DNA of 5,101 nt, taken from Nocardiopsaceae bacterium (GTDB lineage Bacteria > Actinomycetota > Actinomycetes > Streptosporangiales > Streptosporangiaceae). A model generated the notes under the pieces. That model ran no database searches. It was not told where the DNA came from and worked only from the letters and a program-made list of their open reading frames with translations. Location of the stretch: contig JAIRTY010000463.1 in NCBI GenBank assembly GCA_031254715.1, forward strand, positions 1 to 5,101. Reading direction: 5' to 3'. Of this stretch, positions 1 to 4,413 are shown piece after piece; position 1 is the stretch's first letter, and each line of letters opens with the position of its first letter. The translations under genes and the position numbers were made by a program.

Positions 1-65
1 GGGGAGCAGCGGCCGCGGTGATCGCCGTCGGCGTCGCCATCTACCTGTGGCGCCGTCGCCGGTAG
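1..65 (+). CDS. C-terminal end of a membrane protein (5' truncated)
   Basis: Only the last 20 codons before a TAG stop (63-65) are visible. They are read in the frame beginning at base 3. The peptide is a run of Ala, Val, Ile, Gly and Leu (AAAAVIAVGVAIYLW) followed by four arginines at the extreme C-terminus. A hydrophobic stretch of about 15 residues capped by Arg4 is the pattern of a single C-terminal transmembrane helix with a positively charged cytoplasmic end. Such an end occurs in surface-anchored, tail-anchored and many other membrane proteins, so the family cannot be named. The gene converges with gcvH: its stop lies 69 bp from the gcvH stop. The frame choice rests only on the hydrophobic-plus-Arg pattern and the stop, so confidence is moderate. 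Confidence 0.55.
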   Translation, partial: GAAAAVIAVGVAIYLWRRRR

Positions 66-82
66 CCGGGCGCCGTTCCCGG
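66..82. terminator. Weak candidate terminator hairpin between convergent genes
   Basis: CCGGG (66-70) and CCCGG (78-82) form a 5-bp GC stem with a 7-nt loop, directly after the TAG of the plus-strand gene. There is no T-tract on either side. The 69-bp gap to the gcvH stop must hold the ends of both transcripts, but the rest of it (83-134) shows only GC-rich direct repeats (GCGCCGGGCGG twice) and no strong stem. The call rests mainly on position. Confidence 0.22.
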
Positions 83-134
83 GGTGACGGCAGCAGGCGC
101 GCCGGGCGGCTGCGCCGGGCGGGCCGTGCCGGTG

Positions 135-536
135 TCACTCGGCGCCGGCGTCGGCTTCCGCGGTGAGCTGAGAGTACTCGTCGGCGGTCAGCAGCCCCTC
201 GGGCTCCGAGCCGTCGTTGTCCAGCCGCACCTTCATCAGCCAGCCGGCCCCGTACGGGTCAGAGTTGACGAGCGCGGGATCATCCTCGATCTCGCCGTTG
301 ACCTCGGCTACCTCCCCGTCCACCGGGGAGTAGATGTCGCTGACCGACTTGGTCGACTCGACCTCGCCGCACGCCTCGCCCGCTGTCACCCGGGTGCCCG
401 CCGCTGGTACGGACACGTAGACGACGTCACCGAGCGCGTTCTGCGCGTAGTCCGTGATGCCGACCGACGCGGTGAGGCCGTCGATCGACACCCACTCGTG
501 CTCGGCCGTGTACCGAAACTCCTCCGGAACCGTCAT
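135..536 (-). CDS. gcvH: Glycine cleavage system H protein (lipoyl carrier)
   Basis: The gene encodes a 133-residue protein, close to the usual 125-135 for GcvH. H protein is the mobile carrier of the glycine cleavage complex: its lipoyl-lysine accepts the aminomethyl group from the P protein, presents it to GcvT, and is reoxidised by the L protein. Visible signatures are the N-terminal block [11 protein letters not shown] (residues 6-16), the [16 protein letters not shown] block (26-41), and the lipoylation site [11 protein letters not shown], with the modifiable lysine at K63. A second conserved block, [11 protein letters not shown], starts near residue 69, followed by the GWLMKV segment. 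The ATG is preceded by AGGAGAG (543-549, minus strand), 6 nt upstream, which supports this start. It lies 42 bp after the gcvT stop in the same orientation, so co-transcription is very likely. The C-terminus, rich in Ala, Glu and Asp, is ordinary. Confidence 0.97.
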   Translation of the reverse strand: MTVPEEFRYTAEHEWVSIDGLTASVGITDYAQNALGDVVYVSVPAAGTRVTAGEACGEVESTKSVSDIYSPVDGEVAEVNGEIEDDPALVNSDPYGAGWLMKVRLDNDGSEPEGLLTADEYSQLTAEADAGAE

Positions 537-578
537 CGTGCTCTCTCCTGTGGAAGGTGTGCGTGCGGACCGGGCATG

Positions 579-1718
579 TCAGCTGGCCCGATGGTAAAAG
601 GGCAGTTCGACGAGGCGGGCCGGCTCGGCCCGGCCCCGGATGTCCACGGCCAGCCGGGTCTCGGCGGCGCCGGCGGCCAGCTTCGCGGCCTCCGGCTCCA
701 GGTATGCCATGGCGATCGGCATGCGGAGGGTCGGTGATGGCGCGCCGCTGGTCACGGTTCCGCAGCGGCTGCCGTCCCAGAGGACCGGGTAGCCATGCCG
801 GGGGACCCGGCGGGTGTCCATGGCCAGCCCGGCCAGGACGTTGACCGGGCCCGTCTCGGCGCGGCTGGCCAGTGCCGCCCGGCCCACGAAGCCGCCCGGC
901 TTGCCGAGCTTCACCACCCGGCCCAGTCCGGCCTCGAACGGGGTCACGTCGCGGCTCAGCTCGTTCCCGTACAACGGCATGCCCGCTTCCAGCCGGAGCG
1001 TGTCCCGGGCCGCCAGCCCGGCCGGGATCAGCCCATCGCCCTGGCCGGCGCCGGACAGCGCCGTCCATACGTGCTCGGCGTCACCGGGGCTGGTGAAGAT
1101 CTCGAACCCGTCCTCGCCGGTGTACCCGGTACGGGCGAGCAGCACGTCCCGGCCGGCGACCGCGGCCCTGGCGCTGGCGTAGTAGCGCAGGTCGTCCAGG
1201 CCGGCGGTGGTCAGCCCGGCCAGGATCCGGGCGGCGTGCGGGCCCTGGATAGCGATGAGGGCGTAATCGGCGGTGCGGTCGGTGACCCGGGCATCGGATC
1301 CGGCTGCCCGCTCGGACAGCGCCGCGGCCACCACGCCGGTGTTCGCGGCGTTCGCGACCACCAGGAACTCCTCGCCCGCCAGCCGGTACACGATCAGGTC
1401 GTCCAGGATGCCGCCGTCCTCCGCGCAGATCATCGTGTACCTGGCACGTCCCGGCTGCAGCCCCGATGGCTGCCCGGTCAGCGCATAGTCCAGCGCGTCC
1501 GCCGCGCCCGGGCCGGTCACGATGATCTCGCCCATGTGGGACAGGTCGAACAGGCCCGCGGCCGTCCGGACCGCCTGATGCTCGGCGGTCTCGCTGCGAT
1601 ACCGCAGCGGCATCAGCCAGCCAGCGAACCCGGTCATCACCGCGCCCAGGCTCTCGTGCACCGCCTGCAGCGGCGTAGGCCGCGGGCCCGCCGGGCCGGT
1701 GGCATCGGGCACGGTCAT
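579..1718 (-). CDS. gcvT: Glycine cleavage system aminomethyltransferase (T protein)
   Basis: The protein has 379 residues with this start, typical for GcvT. It catalyses release of ammonia from the aminomethyl-lipoyl H protein and transfers the one-carbon unit to tetrahydrofolate, giving 5,10-methylene-THF. Recognisable blocks run in order: GLFDLSHMGEI (55-65), GGILDDLIVYRL (102-113, whose Asp pair includes the aspartate essential in this family), YALIAIQGPHA (152-162), RTGYTGEDGFEIF (196-208), ARDTLRLEAGMPLYGNEL (237-254), TPFEAGLGRVVKL (259-271), and the C-terminal GTVTSGAPSP (320-329). Together these cover the folate-binding core and the C-terminal barrel, with no sign of frameshift or missing residues. 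An in-frame GTG at 1743-1745 would add nine residues, but the ATG at 1716-1718 has a good ribosome site and is preferred. It is the first gene of the gcvT-gcvH unit and is divergent from the carbinolamine dehydratase gene. Confidence 0.96.
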   Translation of the reverse strand: MTVPDATGPAGPRPTPLQAVHESLGAVMTGFAGWLMPLRYRSETAEHQAVRTAAGLFDLSHMGEIIVTGPGAADALDYALTGQPSGLQPGRARYTMICAEDGGILDDLIVYRLAGEEFLVVANAANTGVVAAALSERAAGSDARVTDRTADYALIAIQGPHAARILAGLTTAGLDDLRYYASARAAVAGRDVLLARTGYTGEDGFEIFTSPGDAEHVWTALSGAGQGDGLIPAGLAARDTLRLEAGMPLYGNELSRDVTPFEAGLGRVVKLGKPGGFVGRAALASRAETGPVNVLAGLAMDTRRVPRHGYPVLWDGSRCGTVTSGAPSPTLRMPIAMAYLEPEAAKLAAGAAETRLAVDIRGRAEPARLVELPFYHRAS

Positions 1719-1726
1719 CGCGAGTA

Positions 1727-1732
1727 CTCCAG
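1727..1732 (-). promoter_or_regulatory. gcvT ribosome binding site that decides the start
   Basis: On the minus strand this reads CTGGAG, with 8 nt to the ATG at 1716-1718. The competing in-frame GTG at 1743-1745 has only GCCGGTGA-like sequence before it and no clear purine-rich site, so the ATG is chosen. Confidence 0.65.
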
Positions 1733-1767
1733 GTGTGAGTGGCACGTCACCGGCCGGGCTGGTGTCC

Positions 1768-1782
1768 TGCCGCCCGGCGGCA
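1768..1782. repeat. Short inverted repeat in the gcvT leader
   Basis: TGCCGC (1768-1773) and GCGGCA (1777-1782) are perfect 6-bp arms around a 3-nt loop, 50 nt upstream of the gcvT start. If transcription starts near 1830, the hairpin would sit inside the 5' leader. There is no T-tract or adjacent aptamer-like sequence, so a regulatory role is only possible. Confidence 0.3.
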
Positions 1783-1812
1783 TCCGGTTGATTGACGGCT
1801 CTGCGGCTGATC

Positions 1813-1827
1813 CACGGCTGTGCCGTG
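1813..1827. repeat. Short inverted repeat near the putative gcvT transcription start
   Basis: CACGGC (1813-1818) and GCCGTG (1822-1827) are perfect 6-bp arms separated by TGT. On the minus strand it lies just downstream of the proposed -10 box (1838-1843), so it could be an operator or the first leader hairpin. Dyads of this size are common by chance in DNA this rich in G and C. Confidence 0.28.
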
Positions 1828-1837
1828 AGCGGCTGTT

Positions 1838-1867
1838 AGCCTACCGGCCGGCCTGGTGCCGGGTCAG
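1838..1867 (-). promoter_or_regulatory. Candidate promoter for gcvT-gcvH
   Basis: Read on the minus strand, CTGACC (1862-1867) resembles a -35 box (TTGACA, 4 of 6). It is followed after an 18-nt spacer by TAGGCT (1838-1843), which fits the TAnnnT form of actinobacterial -10 boxes. Transcription would start near 1830, giving a leader of about 110 nt before the gcvT ATG. It is the best-placed box pair I found in the 270-bp divergent region, but it is a consensus match only. Confidence 0.33.
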
Positions 1868-1941
1868 CGGCGCCGCCGGCCTGAACCACGGCGCTTCGCC
1901 CGGCGGGATCACGGCTACGGCAACTAGGCTCACTGACAGGG

Positions 1942-1962
1942 CCACGGGCGGGCCGCCCGTGG
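1942..1962. repeat. 21-bp near-perfect palindrome upstream of the dehydratase gene
   Basis: CCACGGGCGG (1942-1951) and CCGCCCGTGG (1953-1962) are perfect 10-bp arms around a single central G. As RNA it would fold as a 9-bp stem with a GGC loop. It ends 15 nt before the AAGGAG ribosome site of the dehydratase gene. It could be a repressor operator, a leader hairpin affecting translation, or an insulator between the divergent genes. No T-tract follows it, so an ordinary terminator is unlikely. Confidence 0.5.
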
Positions 1963-1977
1963 TGACGGCGCGGAGCG

Positions 1978-1983
1978 AAGGAG
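1978..1983 (+). promoter_or_regulatory. Ribosome binding site that decides the dehydratase start
   Basis: AAGGAG lies 5 nt before the GTG at 1989-1991. The frame is open far upstream, with an alternative GTG at 1962-1964 that falls at the end of the palindrome and has no ribosome site. This motif fixes the start at 1989. Confidence 0.7.
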
Positions 1984-1988
1984 CGCAG

Positions 1989-2267
1989 GTGCAACTGCTC
2001 ACCGACGATGAGATCACCGCGGCGCTGGGGAGCCTGCCGGACTGGGAACGGGCGGGCGACAGCATCACCCGCACCGCGGAGCTGGCGGACTTCCGCGCGG
2101 CCATGCTGTACGTGAACGCGGTCGCGTACCTGGCCGAGCAGGCAGGGCATCACCCCGACATCCTCATCCAGTGGAACAAGGTGACGCTGACGCTATCGAC
2201 GCACTCGGCTGGCGGGCTGACCGCGGCGGATATCGCCCTGGCGGGCCAGATCAACTCGCTCCCGTAG
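1989..2267 (+). CDS. Pterin-4a-carbinolamine dehydratase (4a-hydroxytetrahydrobiopterin dehydratase)
   Basis: The protein is small (92 residues, GTG start), normal for the PCD/DCoH family. The family dehydrates the 4a-hydroxy-tetrahydropterin formed by pterin-dependent aromatic amino acid hydroxylases, which then allows quinonoid dihydropterin recycling. The family fold is readable: an N-terminal helix (LLTDDEITAAL, 3-13), the LPDWER segment (16-21), a strand and long helix (FRAAMLYVNAVAYLAEQAGHHP, 35-56), and WNKVTLTLSTHSAGGLTAADIALA (62-85). The active-site signature HHP is at 54-56, with the third catalytic histidine at H72 in the STH motif. No aromatic amino acid hydroxylase is present nearby, so the physiological substrate is unknown; many bacteria carry PCD without such a hydroxylase. 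The gene appears monocistronic, divergent from gcvT and convergent with the P450 gene. Confidence 0.93.
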   Translation: MQLLTDDEITAALGSLPDWERAGDSITRTAELADFRAAMLYVNAVAYLAEQAGHHPDILIQWNKVTLTLSTHSAGGLTAADIALAGQINSLP

Positions 2268-2270
2268 CGA

Positions 2271-2287
2271 CCGGGGCCGCGGCCCGG
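2271..2287 (+). terminator. Candidate terminator of the dehydratase gene
   Basis: CCGGG (2271-2275) pairs with CCCGG (2283-2287). The enclosed sequence includes the 12-bp perfect palindrome GGGCCGCGGCCC (2274-2285), which could form a competing fold. It begins 3 nt after the TAG stop. There is no T-tract, as is common for GC-rich actinobacterial terminators, so identification rests on position and stem strength. Confidence 0.35.
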
Positions 2288-2288
2288 C

Positions 2289-2407
2289 CCGGCGTTCCGC
2301 CTGACCCGGCGTTCCGCCTGACCCGGCGTTCCGCCTGACCCGGCGTTCTGCCTGGCCTGGCGTTCTGCCTGGCCTGGCGTTCTGCCTGAGCCGGCGTTCC
2401 GCCTGGG
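2289..2407. repeat. 17-bp tandem repeat array, seven units
   Basis: Seven head-to-tail 17-bp units run without gaps, followed by the first 6 bases of an eighth (2408-2413). Units 1-3 are identical (CCGGCGTTCCGCCTGAC). Units 4-6 carry T for C in the middle and other end changes, and unit 7 returns to the GTTCCGCC form. Each unit contains GGCG-TTC-CGCC, a 4-bp mini-hairpin; in units 4-6 the change to GGCG-TTC-TGCC keeps a G-U pair if the plus strand is transcribed. Because 17 is not a multiple of 3, the array shifts frame at each unit and is unlikely to be coding. It begins 21 nt after the dehydratase stop. The run of identical units suggests recent slippage or unequal exchange. Confidence 0.93.
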
Positions 2408-2451
2408 CCGGCGCACTACCCGCCCCCCGGGGGCTGTCCTTACGTCCCGCA

Positions 2452-2516
2452 GCGGCGCCGCCCCCGAACCCGGTGACGTGTGTCACCCTCGTAGACGCAC
2501 GCCCGGGCGGCGCCGC
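2452..2516. repeat. 12-bp inverted repeat enclosing a CRP-like dyad
   Basis: GCGGCGCCGCCC (2452-2463) is the exact reverse complement of GGGCGGCGCCGC (2505-2516), with 41 bases between. The right arm is itself part of a 16-bp perfect palindrome (2504-2519), and the left arm contains a 10-bp palindrome (2452-2461). The arms can therefore pair with each other or fold alone. A smaller 6-bp dyad lies nested inside. Confidence 0.6.
2472..2487. promoter_or_regulatory. CRP/GlxR-like palindromic operator candidate
   Basis: GGTGAC-GTGT-GTCACC is a perfect 6-bp-arm dyad. Its core is GTGA-N6-TCAC (2473-2476 and 2483-2486), the spacing of CRP-family binding sites, including those of actinobacterial cAMP-receptor relatives. 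The flanking T and A of the full TGTGA-N6-TCACA consensus are G and C here. No gene start lies nearby on either strand: the site is over 200 bp beyond the dehydratase gene and over 500 bp from the P450 stop. A functional operator role is therefore doubtful. Confidence 0.3.
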
Positions 2517-2547
2517 CCGCAGGACGAAGGACCCCGGCCCACCGCGT

Positions 2548-2617
2548 CTCTCGCCCGCCTGCGCGCGGGACCGGCTGCCACGGTCGTGCCGCAGCGCCAG
2601 CCGGTCCCGGGCGAGAG
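2548..2617. repeat. 70-bp composite inverted repeat (long hairpin)
   Basis: GGGACCGGCTG (2567-2577) pairs perfectly with CAGCCGGTCCC (2598-2608). Directly continuing outward, CTCTCGCCC (2548-2556) pairs perfectly with GGGCGAGAG (2609-2617). The left arm has a 10-nt bulge (2557-2566) and the apical loop is 20 nt (2578-2597). Twenty base pairs in two coaxial segments is well beyond the short dyads expected by chance here. It could be a structured RNA, a strong terminator-like barrier between convergent transcripts, or the remnant of a small palindromic element. No T-tract or target-site duplication is visible. Confidence 0.7.
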
Positions 2618-2780
2618 CCCCCACCGCGATGTACGGTTTCCCGTTGGCCGGGGGTCTCTAGTTATACACGTTGCGACTGTGCGCCTACGGCTCGTTACCA
2701 GATTGAGGCCAGCGAATCGCGGCCAGCGGCCTTGCCCCCGTGTCCTCCGCCCGCCCGTGCCACCTCGGGCACCCGGTTTT

Positions 2781-2834
2781 CATGATCGTGATAGATAGGT
2801 CGGCGCGCCACCCACCCAATTCCACGCGATCATG
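2781..2834. repeat. Imperfect 10-bp inverted repeat in an AT-richer island
   Basis: CATGATCGTG (2781-2790) matches the reverse complement of CGCGATCATG (2825-2834) at 9 of 10 positions, with 34 bases between. Both arms centre on GATC, and the left arm sits in TCATGATCGTGA, itself nearly palindromic. The surrounding bases (2776-2845) are distinctly less GC-rich than the genes. Function is unknown; a dispersed intergenic repeat or a protein site are both possible. Confidence 0.35.
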
Positions 2835-2891
2835 GATGGATCACCGCGGCGCTCCCAGCCCTGGCGCCGAGCCCGCGCATCGGCCCAGGTG

Positions 2892-2963
2892 CGCGGGGTG
2901 TGCTCGCTGCGCGGGCTGGGCTGGCTGCATGGGCTGGGCTGGCTGCGCGGGCTGGGCTGGCTG
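2892..2963. repeat. 18-bp tandem repeat array, about four units
   Basis: Three nearly identical units (CGCGGGCTGGGCTGGCTG) occupy 2910-2963, the middle one differing by CAT for CGC at its start. A diverged copy at 2892-2909 matches at 15 of 18 positions. Read on the minus strand in the P450 frame, each unit encodes Gln-Pro-Ala-Gln-Pro-Ala (or -Met), but this lies beyond the P450 stop codon. On the plus strand it would read as a GLGWLR-type hexapeptide in a frame that has no other support. The array starts 57 bp past the P450 stop. Confidence 0.9.
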
Positions 2964-2970
2964 CGTGCAG

Positions 2971-2996
2971 GCGGGGCAGCCCGCTCCCTGCCCCGC
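2971..2996 (-). terminator. Candidate terminator hairpin of the P450 gene
   Basis: GCGGGGCAG (2971-2979) and CTGCCCCGC (2988-2996) are perfect 9-bp arms around an 8-nt loop. On the minus strand the hairpin starts 24 nt after the P450 TGA. Its strong GC stem and position fit a factor-assisted or T-less actinobacterial terminator; there is no T-tract. The 18-bp array begins 7 bp further downstream. Confidence 0.55.
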
Positions 2997-3020
2997 GCCG
3001 AGCCCGCGCACCGCCCCGGA

Positions 3021-4286
3021 TCAGGTAGTGAACTCGCAGGGGAGGTGCTTGATGCCGTTAATGAAGCTGGACAGCAGCCGGTCCGGCGGGCCTGCCGCCC
3101 GGATGCCGGGCACGCGGGTGAGCAGTTCCCGCAGCATCACGGTGATCTCCCGCCGGGCAAGGTGCGCGCCTAGGCAGAAGTGCGGCCCGGGAGCCCCGAA
3201 CCCGACGTGCGGGTTGGGGGAGCGGGTGATGTCGAACCCTTCCGGGTGAGTGAACACGGTCTCGTCCCGGTTCGCCGACCAGTAGAACAGCACCGCCTTG
3301 TCGCCCTCGTGGTAGTCGTGCCCGTTCATGCTGTGGTCGCGGGTAACCGTCCGGCGCATGAAGATCACCGGCGAGGCGATCCGCACGATCTCCTCCACCG
3401 CGCCGCCGATCCGGGCCTCGAAGTCGCTGCACAGCAGTTCCCGCTGCTCCGGATAGTCGGTGAGGAGCGCCAGCGAGTGTGAGATCGCGTTCCTGGTGGT
3501 CTCGTTCCCCGCCACGACCAGCAGGATGAAGAACGAGGCCAGCTCCGCCGTGGTCAGCTGCTCACCGTCGATGTTCGCCGTCGCCAGCGCCGACACCAGG
3601 TCGTCGCCAGGGTGCTCGGCTCGCTCCGCGGCCAGCCCGGTCACCAGGTCGCCAAGCTCCTGCCCGGCCCCCAGGACCTGGCCCACCGCCTCCCCGAGGT
3701 CCTCGCTCACGAAGTCGGGGTCGAAGCCGGACAGGATCGTATTGGTGTTGCGCAGCACCATGTCGTAGCTGCTGTCAGGCACGCCCATCATCCGGCAGAT
3801 GATGGTCAGCGGCAGCCGCGCTGCCACCTGCTCGACGAAGTCGCACGGCCCGGTCGCGAGCAGGTCGGTCACGATCTGCCCGGCCACCCGCTGCACGTCG
3901 TCCTCGAACTTCTTGATCATCCGGGGCGTGAAGGCGCGGGAGACGATCCGCCGCAGCCTGGCGTGCCGGGGGTCGTCGATGTTGATCATCGACCCGAAGT
4001 ACTCGTTGAACTCCACCGGCAGGTCGGCGATCTGGGTCGCGCCCCGGCCGGAGCTGAACACCTCCGGATTCCTGCTCGCCTCCACCACGTCGGCGTGCCG
4101 GACCAGGGCGTAATAGCCGGGGCCGGGCTCAGGGAAAGGAGTCTCGGGCTCCCTGAAAAAGGCCGGCTCGGCACGTGACCGCAGGGTCGCGAACGCGGCC
4201 TGGCGCTGGGCCGGCGGCCTGCCCCAGAACTCGACATCGGACAGGTCGATGCCGGCGGCAGCGCTCGGGTGATTGGTTGCCGTCAC
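3021..4286 (-). CDS. Cytochrome P450, CYP124/125/142-like
   Basis: The protein has 421 residues from a GTG start and no signal peptide or membrane anchor, as expected for a soluble bacterial class I P450 that takes electrons from a ferredoxin and inserts one oxygen atom into its substrate. Landmarks in order: an N-terminal block, IDLSDVEFWGRPP; the C-helix region SMINIDDPRHARLRRIVSRAFTP; the I-helix AGNETT (259-264) for oxygen activation; the ExxR pair E299/R302; and the heme loop GFGAPGPHFCLGAH with the proximal ligand C371. AGNETTRNAI, the one-residue-longer heme loop and the closing GIKHLPCEF resemble CYP124, CYP125 and CYP142, which oxidise branched lipids and sterol side chains. The family is inferred from memory of motifs, and the substrate is unknown. 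No ferredoxin or reductase gene is in the window. The frame stays open upstream to 4415, but the GTG at 4284-4286 has a ribosome site and gives the usual length. Confidence 0.95.
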   Translation of the reverse strand: MTATNHPSAAAGIDLSDVEFWGRPPAQRQAAFATLRSRAEPAFFREPETPFPEPGPGYYALVRHADVVEASRNPEVFSSGRGATQIADLPVEFNEYFGSMINIDDPRHARLRRIVSRAFTPRMIKKFEDDVQRVAGQIVTDLLATGPCDFVEQVAARLPLTIICRMMGVPDSSYDMVLRNTNTILSGFDPDFVSEDLGEAVGQVLGAGQELGDLVTGLAAERAEHPGDDLVSALATANIDGEQLTTAELASFFILLVVAGNETTRNAISHSLALLTDYPEQRELLCSDFEARIGGAVEEIVRIASPVIFMRRTVTRDHSMNGHDYHEGDKAVLFYWSANRDETVFTHPEGFDITRSPNPHVGFGAPGPHFCLGAHLARREITVMLRELLTRVPGIRAAGPPDRLLSSFINGIKHLPCEFTT

Positions 4287-4294
4287 GAGAGGGA

Positions 4295-4300
4295 CCCCCT
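4295..4300 (-). promoter_or_regulatory. P450 ribosome binding site that decides the start
   Basis: On the minus strand this reads AGGGGG, 8 nt before the GTG at 4284-4286. The 43 extra codons available upstream have Arg/Gly-rich content unlike P450 N-termini and would overlap the divergent gene's start. The GTG is therefore preferred. Confidence 0.55.
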
Positions 4301-4314
4301 GGGCACTGGAGAGA

Positions 4315-4331
4315 CCGTTCCGCTCCGTTCC
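4315..4331. repeat. 7-bp direct repeat with 10-bp period in the divergent promoter
   Basis: CCGTTCC occurs at 4315-4321 and again at 4325-4331, separated by GCT. The repeat period of 10 bp is close to one DNA helical turn, so two protein subunits could bind the same face. It lies 29-45 bp upstream of the P450 start. It is a candidate regulator site only. Confidence 0.4.
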
Positions 4332-4413
4332 ATGCTCGCAGAGCGGGATGGCACGCGGAAGGCCGCCGGTCGCTCCCTGGCGCGCGCCCGCGTGGCGGCG
4401 GCATGCTGGGGCC

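Larger units (their letters stand above)
2268..3020. other. Gene-free convergent intergenic block of about 750 bp
   Basis: I see no convincing gene between the dehydratase stop and the P450 stop. Open frames exist on both strands, but they have low-complexity Arg/Pro/Gly/Ala content, run through tandem repeats, or overlap real genes antisense. The block contains a GC palindrome after the dehydratase stop, a 17-bp tandem array, nested inverted repeats around 2452-2617, two relatively AT-rich islands (about 2655-2710 and 2776-2845), an 18-bp tandem array and a hairpin after the P450 stop. No tRNA, terminal inverted repeats with target duplications, or transposase remnant is evident. Confidence 0.75.
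4287..4413. promoter_or_regulatory. Divergent promoter region between the P450 and MDMPI-family genes
   Basis: This 127-bp gap must hold the promoters of both divergent genes unless one is leaderless. I found no convincing -35/-10 pair on either strand. The main feature is the direct repeat at 4315-4331. The plus-strand gene has only GGGG two bases before its ATG, so its ribosome site is poor. Confidence 0.45.

Noticed and set aside
1719..1940. Glycine riboswitch upstream of gcvT on the minus strand
   Set aside because: Only fragments such as TTCAGGC and CGGGCGAAGC resemble it; the ordered conserved core and paired GAGAG/CTCTC elements are missing.
795..1988. Long plus-strand extension in frame with the dehydratase
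   Set aside because: It is antisense to gcvT and has chance-frame composition; the dehydratase family starts near the GTG at 1989, which has AAGGAG before it.
2193..2624. Minus-strand open frame of 143 codons rich in Arg, Gly and Ala
   Set aside because: It overlaps the dehydratase gene antisense and passes through a 17-bp array that rotates frame each unit; the composition is that of a GC-rich chance frame.
2644..2668. Promoter from TTGGCC and TATACA in the AT-richer island
   Set aside because: The spacer would be only 13 bp, and no gene follows on that strand.
2655..2720. Possible tRNA or other small stable RNA in the AT-richer island
   Set aside because: There is no TPsiC-like arm, no cloverleaf pairing and no CCA-type end.
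2289..2963. CRISPR array
   Set aside because: Units of 17 and 18 bp are directly abutting with no spacers, and no cas gene is present.
2832..3173. Plus-strand open frame with a GLGWLR-like hexapeptide repeat
   Set aside because: The repeat is open in more than one frame, the frame ends antisense to the P450, and nothing outside the repeat looks like a protein.
2740..3249. Plus-strand open frame with Cys-Ala-Gly-Trp repeats
   Set aside because: It runs about 230 bp antisense into the 3' end of a well-supported P450, has no ribosome site, and its repeats simply reflect the 18-bp array.
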